Origin: Boseongicola sp. SB0675_bin_26 | GTDB lineage: Bacteria; Pseudomonadota; Alphaproteobacteria; Rhodobacterales; Rhodobacteraceae | Reading direction: 5' to 3' | Assembly (NCBI GenBank): GCA_009843725.1 | Contig: VYCX01000471.1 | Coordinates: 1 to 5,422 of the forward strand | Length of the DNA: 5,422 nucleotides | In this document: positions 1 to 5,422 of the stretch, piece after piece | Layout of the letters: each line of letters opens with the position of its first letter | Numbering within the stretch: position 1 is the stretch's first letter | The notes under the pieces: model-generated | The model's input: only the letters and a program-made list of their open reading frames with translations | The model's database searches: none | What the model was told of the DNA's origin: nothing | Program-made: the position numbers and the translations under genes

Positions 1-1038
1 ACGCTGGTGGCGGCTCTGCTGGATGCCGGCGGCATTGACCCGACGGTGATCAACGGCGGCATAATTCACGCCTATGGATCGAATGCACGCGTCGGAAGCG
101 GCGAATGGATGGTTGTTGAAGCCGACGAATCGGACGGCACCTTCAACCGCCTTCCGGCGACCATTGCAGTTGTGACGAACATCGATCCGGAGCACATGGA
201 GCATTGGGGGACGATGGAGGACCTGCAGAAGGGGTTCGAGGATTTCGTGTCAAACATCCCGTTCTATGGACTGGCGGTTCTTTGCACCGACGATCCTGAG
301 GTGCGGGCGCTTGCAGACAGGGTGACGGACCGGCGGATCATGACGTTCGGATTCAATGCGGAAGCAGACGTGCGGGCGGTAAACCTTCGCCATGAGAACG
401 CTGCAGCCCGTTTCGACATGGAGCTTTCCGACGGGCATGTGGTCAAGGACTGCACGCTGCCGATGCCAGGAAGCCACAACGTCAGCAATGCTCTTGGTGC
501 CGTGGCAGTGGCACGGCATCTGGGCATGAGGGGCTCGGAAATCCGTGAAGCGTTGGCGGCGTTCAAGGGCGTCAATCGGCGATTCACGAAAGTGGGAGAG
601 GTTGGGGGCGTCACCATTATCGACGATTACGGCCATCATCCTGTGGAGATCGCGGCGGTGCTGGCTGCGGCGAGGCAGGCGCTGGCATCCGGCCCTGGCA
701 CGCGGATAGTCGCGGTACATCAGCCGCACAGGTATACGCGGCTATCGGCCCTGTTCGACGAGTTCTGCCGTTGCTTCAGTGACGCTGACGTTGTGGCCAT
801 TGCCGATGTGTTTGGTGCTGGCGAGGATCCGGTTGCCGGAGCCACTCGCGAAGACCTTGTGGAAGGGATCGCGCTTCAGGGGCACAAGGACGCACGTGCG
901 CTGGAGAACGAGGATGCGCTGGAATCCCTGGTGCGCACGGAGGCTCGACCAGGGGACATCGTGGTTTGCCTTGGGGCAGGCACGATCAGCGCCTGGGCCC
1001 GCGAACTGCCGGTTCGGCTGTCGCGGGACGCCGCATAG
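1..1038 (+). CDS. murC: UDP-N-acetylmuramate--L-alanine ligase MurC, 5'-truncated
   Basis: MurC is the cytoplasmic ATP-dependent ligase that adds L-alanine to UDP-N-acetylmuramic acid, the first step of the peptidoglycan stem peptide. The frame is already open at base 1, so the start codon lies outside the window. The first visible residues ([11 protein letters not shown]) normally follow directly after the family's GKTTT P-loop, so the P-loop and UDP-binding N-terminal domain, roughly 120 residues, are missing here. Visible are 345 residues ending in TAG. Central-domain motifs are EADESDGTF (from about base 118) and [11 protein letters not shown] (about 175-207). GSHNVSNA follows near 470, then NRRF near 576. 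The C-terminal domain begins with DDYGHHP at 622-642, then HQPHRYTR from 718, [10 protein letters not shown] and CLGAGTIS. All are typical of MurC rather than MurD, MurE or MurF. The GTG at base 7 is internal. The next gene is convergent, so murC ends its transcription unit here. Confidence 0.96.
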   Translation, partial: TLVAALLDAGGIDPTVINGGIIHAYGSNARVGSGEWMVVEADESDGTFNRLPATIAVVTNIDPEHMEHWGTMEDLQKGFEDFVSNIPFYGLAVLCTDDPEVRALADRVTDRRIMTFGFNAEADVRAVNLRHENAAARFDMELSDGHVVKDCTLPMPGSHNVSNALGAVAVARHLGMRGSEIREALAAFKGVNRRFTKVGEVGGVTIIDDYGHHPVEIAAVLAAARQALASGPGTRIVAVHQPHRYTRLSALFDEFCRCFSDADVVAIADVFGAGEDPVAGATREDLVEGIALQGHKDARALENEDALESLVRTEARPGDIVVCLGAGTISAWARELPVRLSRDAA

Positions 1039-1211
1039 GCCGCGTGCGTGCCAGCCGAAGGCCAATGGCGCTTCCTGAAGCGCGGTTCGATGTCCGGGCG
1101 GCCCGACGTGATGATGCGTGAACGTGTCGGGGTCGGGCTGTCATCCGTCCTGAAACGATGGATGGAAGCCATCTCCGGGCTTCAATGCAGACGACACGAC
1201 CTCGTGCGGCC
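1039..1211. other. Convergent intergenic region between murC and the kinase
   Basis: This 173-base gap separates the 3' ends of murC (plus) and the PfkB kinase (minus). I find no recognisable gene in it. The murC frame stays open after its TAG until a stop at 1213-1215, and it contains an ATG at 1090 giving 41 codons. That frame lacks a convincing ribosome binding site and resembles no family I know. The region also holds one short hairpin, listed separately. Confidence 0.6.
1165..1183. terminator. Possible bidirectional terminator hairpin
   Basis: GAAGCC at 1165-1170 and GGCTTC at 1178-1183 form a perfect 6-bp stem with a 7-base loop, placed between two converging genes. It could act on both strands. 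Neither strand has a following T tract, so it is not a canonical intrinsic terminator and the call is weak. Confidence 0.25.
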
Positions 1212-2192
1212 TTAGATCAGGCCGTTCTTCCGAAACAGTTCCTTGAGATCGGCTTCGGGCCGGGCGCCGTAGTGCCTGATGACTTCAGATGCCGCCACGC
1301 AGCCCATGCGGCCCGCGATCTCGAGTGTCTGGTTTGTCGCATACCCGTAGAGAAACCCGGCCGCGAAGAGATCGCCCGCGCCTGTCGCGTCCACCGGCAC
1401 TACCCGACTGACAGGGACGCGTGCCGTCTCGTCGCCCCGGACCAGTATCACGTCCTCGCCTGATCGTGTGACGACCACCAGGCCCGAATCCGCAGCTGCG
1501 GATTCCAGCGCTCCGGAAAGGTCGCTCTGATAGAGCGCCTCCCATTCGTGCTGATTGCCAATGACGCAATCAAGCTCGCGAACGAGGCGGCGAAAGTCGG
1601 TTCGGTGCCGATCGACACAGAACGGGTCCGAGAGCGCAATGCCCGCCCGCCCGCCGGCGTTGCGGCAGAGTCGCGCCGCGCGCTCGAACGCCTCCTTTCC
1701 CTTTGGCTTGTCGTAGAGATAGCCCTCGAGAAACAGGATGTTCGTAGCGCCCGCCACTTCGTCCGGAACGTCTTCAGGTCCCAGTTCGGACGAGATGCCG
1801 AGATAGGTGTTCATTGACCGTTCGCCGTCCGGCGAGACGAATATCATTGATCGGGATGTCGGCAGGTTTCCGCCAGCCGCCAGTTCATTCACGAAGTCCG
1901 TTCCGTTCGCGGCCAAGGAAGATGCGTAGAACCTGCCGAGCGCATCGTCCCGGACGCGCCCGATGAATCCGGTCTTGAGCCCAAGGTTGCCGAGCCCCGC
2001 CAGCGTGTTTGCGACCGAACCGCCGGGGGCCTGCACCCTGTCTTTCATCGCGCCGTAGAGCCTTTCGCCGCGCTCGCGCTCCACAAGCTGCATGATTCCC
2101 TTTTCGATCCCCATGTGCTCGAGAAAGGAATCGTCTGCGGGCGAAATCACGTCGACGATCGCGTTGCCGATGCCAACGACATCGTAGCTCAT
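1212..2192 (-). CDS. PfkB-family carbohydrate/nucleoside kinase, adenosine kinase-like
   Basis: This is a cytoplasmic ribokinase-fold kinase of 326 residues, the usual PfkB size. Such enzymes transfer the ATP gamma-phosphate to a sugar or nucleoside hydroxyl. Visible motifs are the glycine-rich GGSVANTLAGLG (residues 58-69, substrate and lid side), LEGYL (155-159), the Mg-associated NxxE motif as NQHE (213-216), and the anion-hole signature DATGAGD (268-274), where Asp274 is the expected catalytic base. The overall pattern resembles proteins annotated as adenosine kinase in alphaproteobacteria, but substrate cannot be read from sequence, and ribokinase or another sugar kinase is possible. The ATG at 2192 is chosen because MSYDVVGIGNAIVD is the family's first beta strand. 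An open frame runs further upstream, but it only overlaps nth. The start overlaps the nth stop as ATGA. AAGGTGG sits just before the ATG with very short spacing, which suggests translational coupling. Confidence 0.9.
   Translation of the reverse strand: MSYDVVGIGNAIVDVISPADDSFLEHMGIEKGIMQLVERERGERLYGAMKDRVQAPGGSVANTLAGLGNLGLKTGFIGRVRDDALGRFYASSLAANGTDFVNELAAGGNLPTSRSMIFVSPDGERSMNTYLGISSELGPEDVPDEVAGATNILFLEGYLYDKPKGKEAFERAARLCRNAGGRAGIALSDPFCVDRHRTDFRRLVRELDCVIGNQHEWEALYQSDLSGALESAAADSGLVVVTRSGEDVILVRGDETARVPVSRVVPVDATGAGDLFAAGFLYGYATNQTLEIAGRMGCVAASEVIRHYGARPEADLKELFRKNGLI
2189..2192 (-). promoter_or_regulatory. ATGA stop/start overlap, nth to kinase
   Basis: On the minus strand the nth stop TGA (2191-2189) and the kinase ATG (2192-2190) overlap as ATGA. 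The purine-rich AAGGTGG at 2200-2194 lies in the last nth codons, only one base before the ATG, closer than an independent ribosome binding site usually sits. Re-initiation by ribosomes finishing nth is the likely mode of translation. This is inferred from geometry. Confidence 0.7.
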
Positions 2193-2833
2193 GCCACCTT
2201 GTCCTCGAACTGGCACAGATCCTGGATCAGGCAGGCGCCGCATTTCGGCTTGCGTGCGACGCAGGTGTAGCGTCCGTGCAGGATCAGCCAGTGATGGGCG
2301 TGGCGCTGGAATTCGGCCGGAACGTTGTCCTCGATTGCACGCTCGACTGCATCGACATCCTTGCCTGGCGCGATCCCCGTGCGGTTGCCGACACGGAAGA
2401 TGTGCGTGTCGACAGCCTGTGCAGGATGGCCCCACCACATGTTCAGGACGACGTTGGCGGTTTTTCGTCCGACGCCGGGCAGGGATTGCAGGGCGGACCG
2501 GGAGGAGGGAACTTCGCCGCCATATTCGTCGACAAGGATGCGCGAGAGCCGCATGACGTTCTTGGCCTTGTTGCGATAAAGGCCGATGGACCTGATGTGT
2601 TCGATGAGGCCGGCCTCTCCCAGATCCAGCATCTTCCGGGGCGTGTCCGCGACCTTGAACAGTTCGCGCGTGGCCTTGTTGACGCCCGCATCCGTTGCCT
2701 GGGCGGAAAGGGCCACGGCTACGACAAGCGTGTAGGCGTTGACGTGCTGAAGTTCGCCTTTGGGCTCGGCTTCAGCCTCGCGGAATCGCGTGAAGATCTC
2801 GACAAGCGTCTGAAAGGGCAATTGCTTGGCCAT
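2189..2833 (-). CDS. nth: Endonuclease III (DNA glycosylase/AP lyase)
   Basis: Nth starts base excision repair by removing oxidised pyrimidines from DNA and nicking the strand by beta-elimination. The predicted protein has 214 residues, close to the 211 of the E. coli enzyme. ALSAQATDAGVN (residues 41-52) matches the early family signature. The helix-hairpin-helix LPGVGRKTANVV (118-129) carries the expected catalytic Lys124, and VDTHIFRV (141-148) carries the expected Asp142. A C-terminal [4Fe-4S] cluster loop is complete, with Cys191, 198, 201 and 207 in the C-x6-C-x2-C-x5-C spacing. The ATG at 2833 is the only reasonable start: the frame stays open upstream but has no nearby start codon and would run antisense through the neighbouring gene. 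No strong Shine-Dalgarno sequence is visible before it. The gene is first in a two-gene unit with the PfkB kinase and is divergent from the Ada-like gene. Confidence 0.97.
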   Translation of the reverse strand: MAKQLPFQTLVEIFTRFREAEAEPKGELQHVNAYTLVVAVALSAQATDAGVNKATRELFKVADTPRKMLDLGEAGLIEHIRSIGLYRNKAKNVMRLSRILVDEYGGEVPSSRSALQSLPGVGRKTANVVLNMWWGHPAQAVDTHIFRVGNRTGIAPGKDVDAVERAIEDNVPAEFQRHAHHWLILHGRYTCVARKPKCGACLIQDLCQFEDKVA

Positions 2834-2947
2834 GGACCGCGTTTCTGGCGGAACGGGGGCTTGGCGGCAAGCATTTCTCGCAAGAAGCGGGTCGCCTTTT
2901 GTCTGACGATTCATAAGTTCTGGGACAGGAAGCCAAGGGATGCAAAG
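2834..2947. promoter_or_regulatory. Divergent promoter region, nth / Ada-like gene
   Basis: These 114 bases separate the start codons of two divergent genes, so they must hold promoters for both unless either is read from further away. I cannot assign a convincing -35/-10 pair on either strand. An AT-richer patch around 2905-2920 is the likeliest melting region. Two small dyads lie on the nth side: GCTTG-GCGG-CAAGC at 2859-2872 and TTCT-N4-AGAA at 2875-2886. They could be an operator or an nth leader structure, or may be chance. No E. coli-type Ada box and no alphaproteobacterial SOS box (GTTC-N7-GTTC) was seen. Confidence 0.5.
2935..2940 (+). promoter_or_regulatory. Ribosome binding site of the Ada-like gene
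   Basis: AAGGGA lies 7 bases before the ATG at 2948 and decides the start. A second ATG at 2957 has AAGGA only one base ahead of it, so it is less likely to be the true start. Confidence 0.6.
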
Positions 2948-3799
2948 ATGAAGGACATGTCGGAACCGGAAACCGGATACCACTACCAGCTTGTCCGACG
3001 TGCGATCGAACTGATCGACGCGGGCGACCGGGACCTCTCGCTGGAAGAAATCGCGTCTGAAATGCACATGAGCCCGACGCATTTCCAGCGAATATTCAGT
3101 CGTTGGGTCGGCGTTTCGCCCAAGCGGTACCAGCAGTGGCTGAGGCTTGATCACGCAAAGGCGCTTCTGGCCCGGCGGCATACGACGCTTGAAACCGCGG
3201 ACGAAGTCGGCTTGTCGGGATCGGGACGGCTTCACGACCTGTTCGTGCGATGGGAGGCGATGAGTCCCGGCGACTACGCACGGGGCGGCGCGGGGCTGGA
3301 GATTTCCTGGGGCTGGTTCGGCAGCCCCTTCGGACCGGCGCTTGTCATGGGGACGGCAAGGGGGATCTGCGGCATCGGGTTCGCGGCTGAAGCCGGTGCG
3401 GGCGCGACGGTGGCGGACCTGCGGGCGCGTTGGCCAAAGGCATCCTACCGAGAGGATCCTGCAGTTCTTGCCCCGATGGTTGCGTCGGCATTTCCGAAGA
3501 GCGGCAGGACCGACGGGCCAGTGCCGCTCTTCCTGATCGGTGCACCCTTTCAGATCAAGGTGTGGGAGGCGCTCCTGCACATTCCGACGGGTCACGTGAC
3601 GACGTATTCCGACATTGCACGGGTCATTGGCGCTCCCAAGGCCGTCAGGGCCGTTGGCACCGCAGTCGGACGAAATCCGATTTCCTGGCTCATTCCGTGC
3701 CATCGCGCGCTTCGGAAATCAGGCGGGTTGGGCGGATACCATTGGGGCCTGCCCGTGAAGCGCGCCATGCTCGCGTGGGAATCTGCCGTGACCGCGTAG
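2948..3799 (+). CDS. AraC-type HTH fused to O6-methylguanine-DNA methyltransferase (Ada-like, no Ada sensor domain)
   Basis: This 283-residue protein joins an AraC/XylS-type DNA-binding domain to a suicide alkyltransferase that moves alkyl groups from O6 of guanine onto its own cysteine. Residues about 14-111 hold two helix-turn-helix units, the first around LSLEEIASEMHMSPTHFQRIF (30-50) and the second around 80-105 ending in SPGDY. Residues about 118-198 match the N-terminal part of the Ada C-domain, including RGICGIGF. The methyltransferase core follows: FQIKVWEAL, then TTYSDIA, then PKAVRAVGTAVGRNP with the likely arginine finger Arg242, and the active-site IPCHR with acceptor Cys251. The N-terminal zinc domain of E. 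coli Ada, which senses methylphosphotriesters, is absent. The only cysteines are 141 and 251, so a Cys4 zinc site cannot form. The in-frame open stretch upstream of 2948 is nth antisense. The gene is divergent from nth. Confidence 0.93.
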   Translation: MKDMSEPETGYHYQLVRRAIELIDAGDRDLSLEEIASEMHMSPTHFQRIFSRWVGVSPKRYQQWLRLDHAKALLARRHTTLETADEVGLSGSGRLHDLFVRWEAMSPGDYARGGAGLEISWGWFGSPFGPALVMGTARGICGIGFAAEAGAGATVADLRARWPKASYREDPAVLAPMVASAFPKSGRTDGPVPLFLIGAPFQIKVWEALLHIPTGHVTTYSDIARVIGAPKAVRAVGTAVGRNPISWLIPCHRALRKSGGLGGYHWGLPVKRAMLAWESAVTA

Positions 3800-4148
3800 G
3801 TTCCGGGCTTGCAGCCAGGGCATGACGATCACGGCCATGATGCAAGGTGGACATTCGGGCACCGGTCGCGGCGGCCCGCGGCGCGGCGTCAGTCATTGAG
3901 GCGTGCGCTGCAGCTCGCCGGACCCGGGGCGGGACTTGTGCCGAGCCGTTTGTTGCGTGGACCGCGATGCAGGGCGATCTCCTTCGACCTTGCGATGCCC
4001 TTTCGCATCCGTCACGGAGTGCGGCCCGGAGATCCTCCTGGACGGTGAATGGGGCCAATCGCCGGAATCAAATTGGTCCTGGCCCAACGCCCGAATGTTG
4101 GTTGATGTGCCATTGCGTGCCTGCTGCCTTCCGGCGCACATGCAGACC
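3800..4148. other. 349-base convergent intergenic region, no supported gene
   Basis: The region lies between the 3' ends of the Ada-like gene (plus) and atpC (minus). Several frames are open, as expected in GC-rich DNA, but their translations are rich in Arg, Ser, Pro and Gly and resemble no family I know. The only candidate with plausible initiation signals is a minus-strand 82-codon frame from 4141 to 3893 (see findings). Inverted repeats are present: CTTGCA at 3808-3813 with TGCAAG at 3841-3846, GATGC at 3994-3998 with GCATC at 4005-4009, and a pair at 4052-4101. They are plausible transcript ends for the two converging units. No T tracts, tRNA or repeat array is visible. Confidence 0.55.
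4052..4079. terminator. Possible terminator stem downstream of atpC
   Basis: GGGCCAAT at 4052-4059 pairs with ATTGGTCC at 4072-4079 across a 12-base loop, giving 8 bp including one G-U pair on the plus-strand RNA. A second dyad, CCAAC at 4084-4088 and GTTGG at 4097-4101, lies beside it. The location suits termination of the ATP synthase transcript, but there is no T tract on either strand. Confidence 0.22.
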
Positions 4149-4541
4149 TCAGAGCATGCCCTTCAGCGCCTCAAGATCGGCAACGCGCTTTGCCGCCTCG
4201 TCCGCATTTGCCCCAGCCGAGCCGTCATGGCTTTCCTTTGCGGCGGCAATGCGCGCGTCAAGGAACTCGGACGTGGCGTCCGCTTTCGGCAGCGCTTCGT
4301 CGGCGAGCACCGTCGCGCCTTCCATCGTGATCTGGGCAAAGCCCCCGGTCACTACATATTCCTGCACGCCTCCGTCGAGCTCCGCGGCGACGATGCCCGG
4401 GCGCAGCCCGGTCACCACCGGAGCATGATCCGGCATGGCCACCATGTCCCCGTCAGCGCCGGGGATCAGGATTGAACTGGCCTGTCCCGAAGCAAGACTG
4501 CGTTCGGGTGAAACCAGGTCGAATTGCATCGTGCCAGACAT
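4149..4541 (-). CDS. atpC: F1Fo ATP synthase subunit epsilon
   Basis: Epsilon is part of the F1 central stalk, joining gamma to the c-ring at the cytoplasmic face of the membrane and able to restrain ATP hydrolysis. The predicted protein has 130 residues, slightly shorter than the 139 of E. coli. The N-terminal beta-sandwich starts with MQFDLVSPERSLASG and carries the family's most conserved stretch, GDMVAMPDHAPVVTGLRPG (about residues 31-49). YVVTGGFAQI follows, at about 62-71. The last 40 or so residues are Ala-rich and predicted helical, fitting the C-terminal helices. The ATG at 4541 is preferred over the in-frame ATG at 4529 because GGGAG lies 5 bases before it. It follows atpD after 9 bases and is the last recognisable gene of the operon. 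Confidence 0.95.
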   Translation of the reverse strand: MSGTMQFDLVSPERSLASGQASSILIPGADGDMVAMPDHAPVVTGLRPGIVAAELDGGVQEYVVTGGFAQITMEGATVLADEALPKADATSEFLDARIAAAKESHDGSAGANADEAAKRVADLEALKGML

Positions 4542-4546
4542 GCGGA

Positions 4547-4550
4547 CTCC

Positions 4551-4553
<3 letters not shown>
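4547..4553 (-). promoter_or_regulatory. atpC ribosome binding site overlapping the atpD stop
   Basis: On the minus strand the atpD stop codon TAG runs into GGGAG, forming TAGGGAG, which ends 5 bases before the atpC ATG at 4541. Ribosomes ending on atpD would uncover or directly reuse this site, a common arrangement for keeping ATP synthase subunit ratios. Confidence 0.65.

Positions 4554-5422
<869 letters not shown>

Noticed and set aside
1090..1215. 41-codon plus-strand frame after murC, in the same frame as murC and ending across the kinase stop.
   Set aside because: No convincing ribosome binding site, no recognisable similarity, and open frames of this length are expected by chance in GC-rich DNA.
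2193..2438. Upstream in-frame extension of the PfkB kinase (82 extra residues).
   Set aside because: It lies inside nth in another frame, is Arg/Pro/Cys-rich, and the PfkB fold begins at MSYDVVGIGN.
2895..2920. Possible sigma-70 promoter using TTGTCT and CATAAG.
   Set aside because: The spacing is only 7 bases, far short of about 17, and no better pair was found on either strand.
2917..2931. GTTC near 2917 considered as half of an alphaproteobacterial SOS box (GTTC-N7-GTTC).
   Set aside because: The second half-site, 7 bases later, reads GGAA rather than GTTC.
2276..2947. Plus-strand open frame extending upstream of the Ada-like gene through nth, giving a 507-residue reading.
   Set aside because: It is antisense to a fully convincing nth, the extension resembles no domain, and a good ribosome binding site supports the start at 2948.
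2834..3703. Minus-strand open frame extending nth upstream through the Ada-like gene, giving a 504-residue reading.
   Set aside because: The extension is the mirror of the alkyltransferase gene, shows no family pattern, and MAKQLPFQTL at 2833 is a normal Nth N-terminus.
3822..3899. 25-residue plus-strand frame (MTITAMMQGG...) downstream of the Ada-like gene.
   Set aside because: The AGGG motif is too close to the ATG to act as a ribosome binding site, and the product is a low-complexity Gly/Arg peptide.
3690..4058. 122-codon minus-strand frame overlapping the end of the Ada-like gene.
   Set aside because: Its 3' part is antisense to coding sequence, the composition is Arg/Ala/Pro-rich, and no domain is visible.

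Overview
The window is GC-rich bacterial chromosome made of housekeeping genes. The MurC, Nth and F1-ATPase beta and epsilon sequences look alphaproteobacterial, and Rhodobacterales or a relative is my best guess. That assignment rests on recognising protein families, not on a search. I see no insertion sequence, phage gene, CRISPR array, tRNA or rRNA.

Layout from left to right. (1) The C-terminal three quarters of murC on the plus strand (peptidoglycan precursor synthesis), entering from the left edge. (2) A 173-base convergent gap. (3) A minus-strand pair transcribed leftwards: nth (endonuclease III) followed by a PfkB-family kinase (adenosine kinase-like), with stop and start overlapping as ATGA. 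(4) A 114-base divergent intergenic region. (5) On the plus strand, an Ada-like protein in which an AraC-type helix-turn-helix is fused to an O6-alkylguanine-DNA methyltransferase and the N-terminal Ada sensor domain is absent. (6) A 349-base convergent gap with several inverted repeats but no gene I can support. (7) atpC and the C-terminal part of atpD on the minus strand, the end of an F1Fo ATP synthase operon whose upstream genes lie beyond the right edge.

Functionally, the centre is a small DNA-repair locus: nth (oxidised pyrimidine repair) and the alkyltransferase (O6-alkylguanine reversal) diverge from a shared control region, and the kinase is probably translationally coupled to nth. 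This locus sits between the end of a cell-wall (dcw-type) gene and the end of the ATP synthase operon. All six genes look intact, apart from the two cut by the window edges.

I found no clear evidence of a previously undescribed system. The points most worth a second look are the sensor-less Ada architecture, the nth-kinase coupling, the absence of murB directly after murC, and an 82-codon frame with a plausible ribosome binding site just after atpC.
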